Assembly: GCA_001725215.1 (NCBI GenBank)
Contig: MEFT01000004.1
Span: 1-26,663, forward strand
Source of the DNA: Clostridium sp. SCN 57-10
GTDB taxonomy: Bacteria; Bacillota; Clostridia; Oscillospirales; Butyricicoccaceae
DNA: 26,663 nt
Reading direction: 5' to 3'
How positions within the stretch are numbered: the stretch's first letter is position 1; each line of letters starts with the position of its first letter. Made by a program: the position numbers and the translations under genes. The notes beneath the pieces were generated by a model, which did no database searches, was not told where the DNA came from, and saw only the letters and a list, made by a program, of their open reading frames with translations. Shown here one piece after another: positions 5,784-13,992 of this stretch.

Positions 5784-6331
5784 TGTACGAGCTGCCGACG
5801 ACCGTCGAGGTATGCGGCACGCAGTACGACATCCGTTCGGACTATCGGGCGGCGCTTGATCTATGCGCCGCCCTGTCCGATACGGAGCTGACGGACGCGG
5901 AAAAGGCTTCGGCGGTTTGCATGATCTTTTATCCCGCATTTGACGATATGCCGCACGAGCATTACGAGGAGGCAATCCGGCAATGCTTTTGGTTCCTCGG
6001 GGGCGGTGAGGATGCGGGCGGGCACAGCAAGTCGCCGCCGCTGATGTCCTGGGAGCAGGATTTTAAGCAGGTGGTGGCGCCTATCAATCGGGTGCTTGGC
6101 ACGGAAGTACGCGCGTTGCCTTATCTGCATTGGTGGACGTTTACTTCGGCCTATATGGAGATTGGAGACTGCACGTTCGCGCAGATTGTGCGCATCCGCT
6201 CGCAGCTCGCCAAAGGCAGGGCTCTCGATAAATCCGACCGTGAATGGTATCGGCAAAACCGGCACCTTGTCGACCTGCCCACGAAATACACGCCGGACGA
6301 GCAGCGGCTGCTGAGCGAATGGATTCGATAA
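5780..6331 (+). CDS. Gp15-family phage protein (second tail chaperone)
   Basis: 183 residues with the features of the bacteriophage Gp15 family: an N-terminal YDIRSDYRAALDLCAAL segment and a central tryptophan-rich core (QCFWFLGG, SWEQDFKQVVAPINR, YLHWWTFTSAYMEIGDCTFA). The C-terminal RIRSQLAKGRALDKSDREWY completes the typical domain. The family lies between tail chaperone and tape measure genes in Gram-positive siphoviruses. It starts inside the preceding stop codon and ends 80 bases before the tape measure gene. Confidence 0.82.
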   Translation: MMYELPTTVEVCGTQYDIRSDYRAALDLCAALSDTELTDAEKASAVCMIFYPAFDDMPHEHYEEAIRQCFWFLGGGEDAGGHSKSPPLMSWEQDFKQVVAPINRVLGTEVRALPYLHWWTFTSAYMEIGDCTFAQIVRIRSQLAKGRALDKSDREWYRQNRHLVDLPTKYTPDEQRLLSEWIR

Positions 6332-6411
6332 AAAAAGCCGCCCAACCTCGTTTTGATTAAATTGTCACGAGAAATATAAGACGTCTCGCGTGCACCGAAA
6401 GGAGTGACTAC

Positions 6412-8940
6412 ATGGCAGATAATGAGATAACGTTTAACGTCAAACTTGACAACAGCCAGCTTGAAAAAGAGCTAGCAAAATTAAAGTCCCAAATTAATGA
6501 CCAAGAAGAGGACTTAAAAAACACGATCAAAGCGGATGCAGACGCCATCGCGGCGCTCGCTGCGGCGGAGGCTTGCCTTGTAAAGCAACGCGAAAAAGAA
6601 GCCGAGATCGCCGGGGAGCTCGCACGGCAAGAACGCGAGCGCGCAGCGATCGTGGCGCAAATTGAGAAGTCGGAGGCGGCAATCGAAACGGCTCGGCAGC
6701 GCGCAAAGGAAATGGACGAACAGTGGAAATCCGGCGTTACCGGAGCGGACGCTTTGGCGGGCACGGAGCAGGCACAAGCAGACGCCTTGATCGCAGAGCA
6801 TGGAAAGCTGATTTCCGCAGTCCAGCCGTATGACGACAAGATTGCAGATGCCACCGCCGATTTAGAGCGGCAGCGTGCCGCCACGGCCGCTTTGGTCGGA
6901 CAGCACACCCATGCCGCAATCGCGGCGGAACAGGCGGCACATGCAGTAAGCACCGCAAAAATCGCGCTTGCCGAGTCAAAGGCGCAAGCAGGTGGTATAG
7001 CGCAAAAGCTAGATCAAGCACGTCAAAGCGGCTCGCGCATGGGCGAGGGGATCAGCCGCGCAAAAAAGCTTATGAACAGTTTTGGCAAGGGCGTATCGAA
7101 CTCACTGAAAAAAGTTTTTTCGTTTTCATTCATTAAAAAAGGATTACTCAGCTTTCAACAGTGGATGTGGAAGGCGATTAAGACCAACAGCGAGGCGACG
7201 CAGGCAATCGGGCGGCTGAAGGGCGCGCTGCTTACGATGATACAGCCGGTGGTTGCGATCGCCATCCCTGCTTTCGCAGCGCTCGTCAACATTCTTGCAC
7301 GCGTTGCCACCGTCGTCGCGAATGTTGTGTCGCGCATTTTTGGAAAGACCTACGAGCAGTCAAGCGAATCGGCCAAAATGCTGTATGGCGAAACCGAAGC
7401 GATCGACGGGGTGGGAAATGCCGCAAAGAAAGCGAGCTTGCAGCTTGCGGCGTTTGACGAGATCAATCAACTAAGCGGCGACGGCGGCGAAGCGGCAAGC
7501 GGAGGCAATGCGAAAATCAAGCCGATTTTCGGCAATGGGTTAAATGATATTATGCAGTCAGAGATTGATGCTATTTCCATATACGTCAGCGGCGCTCTGC
7601 TCGCAGTGGGTGCGATTCTTGCGTTCACCGGGGCTAATGTGATGCTTGGAATAGCGCTCATGGCCGCAGGCGCAATCGGGCTTGTATCGATCTTGTCGCA
7701 AAATTGGAACGAGATGGACGAAAAGGTCAACACTGCCCTTACCACCGTACTCACTACCCTCGGCGGTTTTGCGCTCGTGATTGGAGCAATCCTTGCATTC
7801 ACAGGAGCTAACCTTCCACTTGGCATCGGATTAATGCTTGTGGGGGCTGCAGCTCTTGGTGCGGCAGTAGCTCTGAACTGGAACGCAATTAAGGAAGCTT
7901 TGCAGGGTCCGATTGGAGCCGCCACCGCAGCGGTCAGCGCCGCGTTCCTTGCACTTGGCGCAATCCTCGCGTTTACGGGGGTAAACCTTCCGCTCGGTAT
8001 CGCGTTAATGCTTGCGGGAGCCGGGGGGCTTGTAACCGTGACGGTATTAAACTGGGAGGCTATCAAGGAAGCTTTGCAGGGGCCGATCGGAGCTGTTACC
8101 GCAGCGGTCAGCGTCGCATTTCTCGCGCTCGGCGCAATCTTGGCATTTACCGGGGTAAATGTTCCGCTCGGCATCGCGTTAATGCTCGCGGGAGCTGGAG
8201 GGCTTGCGACCGTAACGCAATTAAATTGGGAGGCTATTAAGGAAGCCCTCGAAGGGCCGATCGGAGCTGTTACCGCAGCGGTCAGTGTCGCGTTTCTCGC
8301 GCTCGGCGCAGTTCTTGCGTTTACTGGGGTAAATCTTCCTCTTGGCATCGCGTTGATGCTTGCGGGAGCTGGTGCGCTTGCGACCGTAATGACATTGAAT
8401 TGGGATACAATCGAAAACGCCCTCAAAGGGCCGATCGGTGCCGTCACCATCGCAGTCAGTGCGGCACTTCTTGTACTCGGCGCAATTCTTGTTTTCACAG
8501 GAGCAAACCTTCCGCTTGGCATTGGAATGCTGATAACGGGAGGCGCGAGCCTTGCCACGGCTGTGACCGTCAATTGGGATTGGCTTCTTGACAAGCTAAA
8601 AGAAACATGGCGTAAAATCGAAGATTGGTGGAACAGCCTCATCAGCCTCGACTGGGCAGAAAAAACCGGTATGGGCAAACTCTCTGGTGCGAGCAGAAAA
8701 TTTATTGCACCGACCAAAGCCCCGACTTCATTCAGCTCCGTTTCGCTCCCCCCTATTCCCATGCTCGCATCCGGTTCGGTTATTCCCCCGAACCGCGCGT
8801 TTATGGCGGTGCTCGGCGACCAGCGCAGCGGCATGAACATCGAAGCGCCGCTTGTTGACGGATACCAGCTCGGAAAAGCGACCTTCAACGCCTATAACCG
8901 TGAAAGCCGCCGCATCGGTGTGCGGCTGGCGGAGGTATAA
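6412..8940 (+). CDS. Tail tape measure protein with six hydrophobic 58-residue repeats
   Basis: 842 residues. Residues about 5-200 are a long charged coiled coil; about 230-330 are more hydrophobic. Residues 392-739 consist of six tandem 58-residue repeats. Each has two membrane-like helices around an FTGxNxPLG turn, followed by NWExIKEALxGPIGA. The last 100 residues are soluble and end RRIGVRLAEV. Tape measure proteins set tail length and take part in DNA or ion passage through the host membrane, so repeated membrane hairpins are meaningful. GAAAGGAG is 7 bases before the ATG. The gene is intact and the longest in the window. Size and place in the cluster make the assignment firm. Confidence 0.92.
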   Translation: MADNEITFNVKLDNSQLEKELAKLKSQINDQEEDLKNTIKADADAIAALAAAEACLVKQREKEAEIAGELARQERERAAIVAQIEKSEAAIETARQRAKEMDEQWKSGVTGADALAGTEQAQADALIAEHGKLISAVQPYDDKIADATADLERQRAATAALVGQHTHAAIAAEQAAHAVSTAKIALAESKAQAGGIAQKLDQARQSGSRMGEGISRAKKLMNSFGKGVSNSLKKVFSFSFIKKGLLSFQQWMWKAIKTNSEATQAIGRLKGALLTMIQPVVAIAIPAFAALVNILARVATVVANVVSRIFGKTYEQSSESAKMLYGETEAIDGVGNAAKKASLQLAAFDEINQLSGDGGEAASGGNAKIKPIFGNGLNDIMQSEIDAISIYVSGALLAVGAILAFTGANVMLGIALMAAGAIGLVSILSQNWNEMDEKVNTALTTVLTTLGGFALVIGAILAFTGANLPLGIGLMLVGAAALGAAVALNWNAIKEALQGPIGAATAAVSAAFLALGAILAFTGVNLPLGIALMLAGAGGLVTVTVLNWEAIKEALQGPIGAVTAAVSVAFLALGAILAFTGVNVPLGIALMLAGAGGLATVTQLNWEAIKEALEGPIGAVTAAVSVAFLALGAVLAFTGVNLPLGIALMLAGAGALATVMTLNWDTIENALKGPIGAVTIAVSAALLVLGAILVFTGANLPLGIGMLITGGASLATAVTVNWDWLLDKLKETWRKIEDWWNSLISLDWAEKTGMGKLSGASRKFIAPTKAPTSFSSVSLPPIPMLASGSVIPPNRAFMAVLGDQRSGMNIEAPLVDGYQLGKATFNAYNRESRRIGVRLAEV
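7585..8628 (+). repeat. Six 174-base tandem repeats in the tape measure gene
   Basis: Units begin at 7585, 7759, 7933, 8107, 8281 and 8455, each exactly 174 bases. Units 3 to 5 are the most alike at protein level but differ at many third positions, so they are not a recent slip duplication. The first and last units are the most diverged. Confidence 0.9.
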
Positions 8941-8942
8941 TC

Positions 8943-9338
8943 ATGCCAAACTACATCAGAATCAACGGTCAGGCGTTTGACGTCACCGTCGCGATCTCCG
9001 CAATCGAGGAAAACTTCAATGTGCTCGACGGAGAAAACTCGGGGCGTACGATGACAGGCCGCATGGTGCGTGACGTCATCGGCACTTATATCGGACATAA
9101 GGTCACCTTTTTCAACGGCAACAGCAATTCGGGCTTTGACGCCCTGTGGAATCACCTTGTGGCACACTCGGTTGACGACAGCGTCATGCTTGAAGCCGCC
9201 GACGGGCAAAGCTCCATCTCATATGAAGCTTATTACACCTCTGGCGCACGAAAGCTGCGTGCGGTGCAGGACGGCGTGAATTGCTGGGATGAAATCGAGG
9301 TCAACTTTATCCCGATGGACGCGAGGGTGAAGCCGTGA
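8943..9338 (+). CDS. Phage tail protein, small distal-tail type
   Basis: 131 residues, mostly beta-strand, starting MPNYIRINGQAFDVTVAISA. It lies directly after the tape measure gene (2-base gap) and before the large hub-like protein; in Gram-positive siphoviruses this is the place of the distal tail (Dit) or a related adaptor. It is shorter than classical Dit proteins (about 200-250 residues), so I only call it tail-associated. Its last codon overlaps the next start (GTGA). Confidence 0.55.
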   Translation: MPNYIRINGQAFDVTVAISAIEENFNVLDGENSGRTMTGRMVRDVIGTYIGHKVTFFNGNSNSGFDALWNHLVAHSVDDSVMLEAADGQSSISYEAYYTSGARKLRAVQDGVNCWDEIEVNFIPMDARVKP

Positions 9339-10786
9339 GTAAGACGCAAATTCTCTATAAGGATGTCGCTCCGGGCGCGGACGCGGATGCGGCGTTCGCA
9401 GCCTCGGGCGCAGCCGGATTTTCCGACCTTGCCGCGTTGCCATTCGGCCTCACAGACTCCAAACCGATCATCACGCTCGAACCCGACAACTGGCTGCTCG
9501 ACGGCACGCGCGTGCTGCGTGAACATCAGCCGGTGGCATTCTGGTCGTCGGCCATAAGCGGTGCTAACGGAACGTTTGCAAGCGATCCAAGCATAACGGT
9601 GACTTTCAGCGAGCAGTTTTCATCGGTCGGGATATCGCTGGCGTTTGACACCGCCACAGGCGATTACTGCGATCTTGTCAACATGAAATGGTATCAGCAA
9701 TCTACGCTCAAAGCGGAACAAGACTTCTCGCCCGATGGAGTGCGCTACTTTTGTAACCGCGCAGTCACGGCTTATGACAAGCTCGTGATTACGCTGAAAA
9801 GGACGGCCAAGCCCTACAGACATGCGAAGCTTGAAAAAATCCTTTTTGGCATCTATCGTTACTTCGGCATGACGGAGCTGCGGCGCGCGTCCATTGTCAA
9901 TCAGATGGATCTGCTCGCGCTTGAACTTCCTGTCTCTACCGCGCGCTGGACGGTAGACAGCCGGGAGGACATCGACTTTATGTTTCAGCTCAAGCAGCCG
10001 GTCGAAGTCCAAAACGACAGCGGGCTCATCGGCGTGTACTACATCGGCAAACACGCGCGCCATGCGAAAAGTGTGTATGACGTTAGCTGTTACGATGCTT
10101 TCGGCGTGCTGGCGGAGAGTAAAATCGCGGGCGGCGTGTACCGTGATAAATCTGCAGCGGTACTTCTGCAAGAGATTGTAGGTAGCGATTTTAGCTTGGT
10201 GTTTGAGGTCGCGGACACAAACCTCAGCGGCGCAATTCTGCCCTGCACGCGGCGTGAAGCGATGCATCAGGTGCTATTTGCATGGGGAGTGTGCGCTTCT
10301 ACTGACGGGTGCGAAGGCATCCGCATATTTGCGCTGCCAACGCAGGAAACAGCGGTTCACGAAAACCGTGCGTTTCCCGGTGCCAGCGCCGAGGTGTCTG
10401 CGGTCGTTACCAAGGTCTCCGTCACATCGCACAGCTACACGCAAGACAGCAGCGGAGGCGTTACAATCGGCGGTGTGAAATACAAGGATACAACGGCAAT
10501 CCACACGGTAACCAACCCAAATGCAACCGCCACCGACAAAGAAAACGCCGTTGCGGTGACCGGCGCGACGCTGATTTCACCGACCATCGGACAGGCAGCC
10601 GCACAGCGCGTCTATGACTACTACGCCCGCCGCAGCACCAACCGCGCGCGCGTTGTGTGGCAAGGCGAGCGCCTGGGCGATCGCCTCGGGCTTCCAAACA
10701 CATGGGAGGGCGGCAGCGTGGGGAATCTCACCAAGATGGAGATTACGCTGTCCAATACGGTCCTCGCCGCGGTAGAAACGAGGTAA
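9335..10786 (+). CDS. Tail hub or baseplate-like phage protein
   Basis: 483 residues, GTG start overlapping the preceding TGA. The N-terminal third holds a beta-rich, galactose-binding-like region (ITVTFSEQFSSVGISLAF). From about residue 185 follow ELRRASIVNQMDLLALELPV, SREDIDFMFQLKQPVEVQND and GVYYIGKHAR, the pattern of phage tail hub (gp27/gpD-like) proteins around the tail tip. A conserved-looking C-terminal part holds IGQAAAQRVYDYYARRSTNR. It lacks a recognisable peptidase domain. Such proteins close the tube end and link it to the receptor-binding parts. Confidence 0.65.
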   Translation: MSKTQILYKDVAPGADADAAFAASGAAGFSDLAALPFGLTDSKPIITLEPDNWLLDGTRVLREHQPVAFWSSAISGANGTFASDPSITVTFSEQFSSVGISLAFDTATGDYCDLVNMKWYQQSTLKAEQDFSPDGVRYFCNRAVTAYDKLVITLKRTAKPYRHAKLEKILFGIYRYFGMTELRRASIVNQMDLLALELPVSTARWTVDSREDIDFMFQLKQPVEVQNDSGLIGVYYIGKHARHAKSVYDVSCYDAFGVLAESKIAGGVYRDKSAAVLLQEIVGSDFSLVFEVADTNLSGAILPCTRREAMHQVLFAWGVCASTDGCEGIRIFALPTQETAVHENRAFPGASAEVSAVVTKVSVTSHSYTQDSSGGVTIGGVKYKDTTAIHTVTNPNATATDKENAVAVTGATLISPTIGQAAAQRVYDYYARRSTNRARVVWQGERLGDRLGLPNTWEGGSVGNLTKMEITLSNTVLAAVETR

Positions 10787-10788
10787 AC

Positions 10789-11205
10789 ATGATAGAGACA
10801 CTGATTACAGACCGTACGCAAGGCGACGTAGAACAGCGCACAGCCAAAGGGTATTACAACGCCTCCGACCTTAATCGCGTCGGACAGGCGATGCGATACG
10901 TCGCCGCGCGCATTGCCGGTATGGGCGGCGCGTGTGCCGTCAACCCCAAAACCGATTGGGCGATGCACGACATTCCTACCGAGACACAAATGGCGGCATA
11001 CTTGTCCGATCTGGCAACGATACGCGCGGCCTATGCGGCGTTGCCCAATACGCCTGCCGTGCCGGTCGGCATGGACAGAATGGGTTATAGCGAGGCTAAC
11101 GACATCGAGCAAATTTTGGTGGATATCGATTGGCTGCTCACCAACGCCACCGCGGCGTGGTATTACAGCGGCACAGATTTATATAGCGGGGAGGCAGGAC
11201 AGTGA
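10789..11205 (+). CDS. Small phage structural protein near the tail tip
   Basis: 138 residues. The start at 10789 lies after the hub stop with AACGAGG upstream; the open frame extends back to 10657 but that part lies inside the hub gene. No membrane segment. A YYNASDLNRVGQAMRYVAAR helix and the VPVGMDRMGYSEANDIEQIL segment are seen in small proteins placed between hub and fibre genes of clostridial prophages. Precise role unknown; probably a baseplate accessory. Confidence 0.6.
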   Translation: MIETLITDRTQGDVEQRTAKGYYNASDLNRVGQAMRYVAARIAGMGGACAVNPKTDWAMHDIPTETQMAAYLSDLATIRAAYAALPNTPAVPVGMDRMGYSEANDIEQILVDIDWLLTNATAAWYYSGTDLYSGEAGQ

Positions 11206-12683
11206 TAGAACACATTGACCGCGTACCGACAAAGCCGAATCGATACGCGGTTTACGACGAAGAACACAATTTCCTTCGGTATGAGTATCACGAACGCGCG
11301 GACGAGCCTGTTCAAGCAGGCAATCCTTTTAACAAGGCGCTGCAGGATGATTTTCTTGCCGCCAGCGGTACGACAGCAGGCACGGCGTCGGCGCTGACAC
11401 TTGCGCAACCTGGCTTTATGCTGACAGATGGCGCGACGGTGCGAGTTAAATTCCATACCAATGTTGGGCCAGTGACTTCGCTTAACATCCAGAACACTGG
11501 AATAAAGCCGATCAAAACCGCACACGCCGGGGTTGTCTATTCGACTTTTTACGGGAAGGCTGGGGCGTGGTACTATCTTATCTATTCCTCAACTCACGGT
11601 GCGTATTTTTTTAATGGAGCAACGGACTATATAAGATCCGGTGGAAAGTCCTATATCGCGAATGTCACGGAGTATCGTTCTATTGCATCTCTTACGTTAA
11701 CAAAGGAAGAGATGCAATCCCCCCCTGTTGAAAAGCCAATCTGGTTTGACTCCACGACTGGCGCTCGTCGTGTCGTAGATGGGGAAGCAATTAGAGAGGA
11801 GGTCATCAGTACAGAGTACTACACCTATACCCCGACACTATATCGATACAACTATTCAACGATTCAACAAGTTGGATCAGTAACATTTCCAAGAGTTGCA
11901 ACTGCGATAGACCCTTGCAGGCGATTCTATGACTGGGATACTGGAACTGCGAGGGTGTTAACATGGTCTGGGAACACTGTTACAATAAGCGACTTAAACA
12001 TGACCACGGGGGCATTGTCTAACAGTGTGTCAATTACGAACTCCTATCTTGGAAACTATATGAGCACCACAAAAACAAAAGACTACATTATCATGATTGG
12101 TGGAACATCCTCTACCGTCAGTGGTGCTGTTATTTTGTATCACTGGAGCTCAAGAACATTTTCGACTCTGGAAGCACCTTTGAACCCCTTGACTTCCCTC
12201 TACGGAAGCTATATTGACTACAGCTCCAATGCGATCTATCGAAATGGGGTGCAAGGGAACCGAGGAAGAATCGAGTACATAGATCCAAGCTCTATGTATT
12301 CCCTTAGAGTAACGACTGATGATGGAACATCAGCAACTCTTAGAGGTGTGGATTCCGACTTAGGTTTTGTGCTTAGGCTTGCGTCTTCAATCGTAATTTA
12401 TTCTAAGACACTCACATTGATTGCCTCGTATTCAACTTACAATCAGCCAGACGCATCCTATGCCCAGGACTATTTTGCAAATGTTCTGTACAGCTCTGGA
12501 GTTCGGCTCACACTTCAAAATTTTCCTGCCATATTTACAGCTCCTTCTGGAATTTATGCAAATGGTATCCTTACAAGTTTCAACGCTCATAACCGCTCTG
12601 GTGTAACGCCCTCCACTATCTTAGTCAAACGAAAAGCGGAACTGTGCAAAGAAATCGCGTACTTACAGGAGGTGTCTGTATGA
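11202..12683 (+). CDS. Tail fibre / receptor-binding protein
   Basis: 493 residues, GTG start overlapping the preceding TGA. The N-terminal 60 residues (VPTKPNRYAVYDEEHNFLRYEYHERAD, shown here in part) look like the attachment end. About 60-165 form a Gly/Thr-rich domain seen in fibre shafts (TAGTASALTLAQPGFML). From about residue 200 to 470 the chain is rich in Tyr, Ser and Thr with repeated short beta motifs, possibly a propeller or other receptor-binding fold. The DNA becomes clearly more AT-rich from about 11,560, unlike the GC-rich genes before it. This is the classic sign of an exchanged binding domain. Assigned from position and composition rather than a family match. Confidence 0.65.
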   Translation: MIEHIDRVPTKPNRYAVYDEEHNFLRYEYHERADEPVQAGNPFNKALQDDFLAASGTTAGTASALTLAQPGFMLTDGATVRVKFHTNVGPVTSLNIQNTGIKPIKTAHAGVVYSTFYGKAGAWYYLIYSSTHGAYFFNGATDYIRSGGKSYIANVTEYRSIASLTLTKEEMQSPPVEKPIWFDSTTGARRVVDGEAIREEVISTEYYTYTPTLYRYNYSTIQQVGSVTFPRVATAIDPCRRFYDWDTGTARVLTWSGNTVTISDLNMTTGALSNSVSITNSYLGNYMSTTKTKDYIIMIGGTSSTVSGAVILYHWSSRTFSTLEAPLNPLTSLYGSYIDYSSNAIYRNGVQGNRGRIEYIDPSSMYSLRVTTDDGTSATLRGVDSDLGFVLRLASSIVIYSKTLTLIASYSTYNQPDASYAQDYFANVLYSSGVRLTLQNFPAIFTAPSGIYANGILTSFNAHNRSGVTPSTILVKRKAELCKEIAYLQEVSV

Positions 12684-13012
12684 TCTTAAAACTTGCAAAC
12701 GAGCGCGTGATTGGAGCGATCGCGGACTTCGCCCTCCAAGGCTATGAAGTCGATGGAGCAAGCCTCGTAAGAATTGAAACGGACTTATCGATAGAAGCCC
12801 TTTCCTCTGGATTTTGGTACTATAATCGAGAGTCCTCTACGCTATACCAAAGTATACCTTCACAGGTTATTAAGGATAGGGCACAAGGTACTCAGATGTC
12901 TAAACTTCAGGAAGAGATTTCCTTACTCCGCGCGCAGTTCGCGGCGACCATCCAAAACAACCAAGCGCTAGAGGACTGCCTGGTCGAGATGGCCAACGTC
13001 GTCTATGCGTAA
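12680..13012 (+). CDS. Small fibre-associated phage protein with coiled coil
   Basis: 110 residues starting MILKLANERV at 12680, overlapping the fibre stop by ATGA, with ACAGGAGG upstream. The N-terminal half is a compact alpha/beta part; the C-terminal half is a helix (MSKLQEEISLLRAQFAATIQ). Similar small proteins follow fibre genes in clostridial tail clusters and may be fibre chaperones or tip parts. Earlier in-frame starts lie inside the fibre gene. Confidence 0.55.
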   Translation: MILKLANERVIGAIADFALQGYEVDGASLVRIETDLSIEALSSGFWYYNRESSTLYQSIPSQVIKDRAQGTQMSKLQEEISLLRAQFAATIQNNQALEDCLVEMANVVYA

Positions 13013-13042
13013 GCTACTACAATATTTGAAAGGAATGTGTGA

Positions 13043-13213
13043 ATGATGGCTAGGTTGTTTGCATGTCGTGTGGCGGAGGGCCGCACCGAGTTCGAGGCAG
13101 TGCCGGCAAAGCTCAAACAGGCGGTCGCCGATGTGATCATCAATGACTTCGGCTTGCCGGAAATCGTGCCCGCTGAATATGGAGGCTTGATGGGTACTGC
13201 CGATGACCAATGA
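13043..13213 (+). CDS. XkdX-like small phage protein (56 aa)
   Basis: A short gene reading MMARLFACRVAEGRTEFEAV and ending at TGA 13211-13213. Small proteins of this sort (CD1375/XkdX type) lie between the fibre genes and the lysis genes in PBSX-like clusters. GAAAGGA precedes it by about 8 bases. It overlaps the XhlA gene by 11 bases. The second ATG at 13046 is an equally possible start. Confidence 0.55.
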   Translation: MMARLFACRVAEGRTEFEAVPAKLKQAVADVIINDFGLPEIVPAEYGGLMGTADDQ

Positions 13214-13502
13214 AGAAATAATCAAGCAAATCACCGAGATAGAACAACGCGCCCGATCCAACACCAAGCGGATTGACAAGCTTGAACAAACGACCACCGC
13301 GCTGTCCGAGCTGGCCACGGCGGTAAAAGTTATGGTCACCAAGCAGAATTACATAGCGGACAAGGTCGACGGGCTTGACGAGAAAGTGTCCGAGCTCGAG
13401 GGAAAGCCCGGCAAACGGTGGGAAACGCTCGCCGAAAAGCTCATATGGTTACTTGCCGCCGCAGTGGTCGGCTACGCACTGTCACGGGCTGGCCTTGCGT
13501 GA
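13203..13502 (+). CDS. xhlA: Haemolysin XhlA-type lysis protein
   Basis: 99 residues. A long N-terminal coiled coil (IEQRARSNTKRIDKLEQTTT through DGLDEKVSELEG) is followed by one C-terminal membrane helix (LIWLLAAAVVGYALSRAGLA). This is the layout of XhlA of PBSX, a membrane-associated lysis protein that works with the holin. Its position between the tail genes and the holin-like and endolysin genes supports it. The stop overlaps a GTG that starts the next frame. Confidence 0.85.
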   Translation: MTNEEIIKQITEIEQRARSNTKRIDKLEQTTTALSELATAVKVMVTKQNYIADKVDGLDEKVSELEGKPGKRWETLAEKLIWLLAAAVVGYALSRAGLA

Positions 13503-13774
13503 AAACGTTGGGGGTTCCAATCATCCCGCGCTGCTGCCCGTTGCCGAGGACGCTGCCATTACAGATGCTGCGCTTGTTCTCTGCCGCCTCTGCATCCTGC
13601 GGGACACACGGGCAGTCTTGTATTTTGAACGCCTTGATCGGCCTGCAGCAGGCCAAGTGCGCGGTCGCCATCACGTCGACTACGATCAAAAGCAAGGCAG
13701 AAAATACGCAGGGCGGCATCGTCTATGATGCCGCCCTGAAAAATCAAGATTGGATGAAGGGAGGAAAAGAATGA
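13499..13774 (+). CDS. Hypothetical 91-residue protein in the lysis cassette
   Basis: An open frame from GTG 13499 (overlapping the XhlA stop as GTGA) to TGA 13772-13774 (overlapping the holin-like start as ATGA). It reads MKTLGVPIIPRCCPLPRTLP at its start and ends QDWMKGGKE, with six Cys clustered in the first two thirds. No family recognised. The double 4-base overlaps are just what coupled phage genes show, and it provides the AGGGAGG site for the next gene. Against it: the Arg/Pro/Cys-rich N-terminal half is unusual and there is no clear ribosome binding site of its own. The 3' part (GLQQAKCAVAITSTTIKSKA) looks more protein-like. Confidence 0.45.
   Translation: MKTLGVPIIPRCCPLPRTLPLQMLRLFSAASASCGTHGQSCILNALIGLQQAKCAVAITSTTIKSKAENTQGGIVYDAALKNQDWMKGGKE
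13711..13736. other. Perfect 10-pair inverted repeat inside the lysis cassette
   Basis: GGGCGGCATC (13711-13720), GTCTAT, GATGCCGCCC (13727-13736). No T run follows on either strand, so it is not a simple terminator. It could be an RNA hairpin tuning holin expression, which starts 34 bases later. Confidence 0.5.
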
Positions 13775-13992
13775 AAAAGCTTATGAGCCGCAAGCTGTGG
13801 GCAATGATCGCCGGCATCGTCACCGGCTTGGCGATGGTCTTTGGTCTGGATGCCACAATCAACACCGTGTCGGGCGCCGTTGTCGCCGTAGCGTCCGTGC
13901 TGACGTACATTGTGACAGAAGGCAAGGTGGATGCTGCCGCCGTTAAAACCGCCGCAGAGCGCGTGCAGGACGCCGCGGAAACGCTGCAATGA
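13771..13992 (+). CDS. Phage holin-like membrane protein
   Basis: 73 residues. The start at 13771 is set by AAGGGAGG 7 bases before it. Two hydrophobic segments (about residues 8-23 and 29-46: WAMIAGIVTGLAMVFGLDA and VSGAVVAVASVLTYIVTEG) are followed by an acidic/basic helical tail (VDAAAVKTAAERVQDAAETL). Size, topology and position directly before the endolysin (4-base ATGA overlap) fit a class II holin, which opens the membrane for the lysin. Confidence 0.75.
   Translation: MKKLMSRKLWAMIAGIVTGLAMVFGLDATINTVSGAVVAVASVLTYIVTEGKVDAAAVKTAAERVQDAAETLQ

Noticed and set aside
5740..5790. Programmed frameshift between the two tail chaperone genes
   Set aside because: The A-rich end of the first gene does not give a proper slippery heptamer in frame, and ATGA overlap explains the second product.
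5337..5975. A 212-residue minus-strand frame
   Set aside because: Antisense shadow of the chaperone genes, which have overlapping starts, sites and family features.
7467..8888. A 473-residue open frame on the minus strand
   Set aside because: It lies opposite the tape measure repeats; its repeated PIG/SINAMPSG pattern is only the mirror of the repeats. No ribosome binding site.
13711..13736. Hairpin read as a terminator between XhlA and the holin-like gene
   Set aside because: No T run on either strand; a terminator there would cut off the holin and endolysin.
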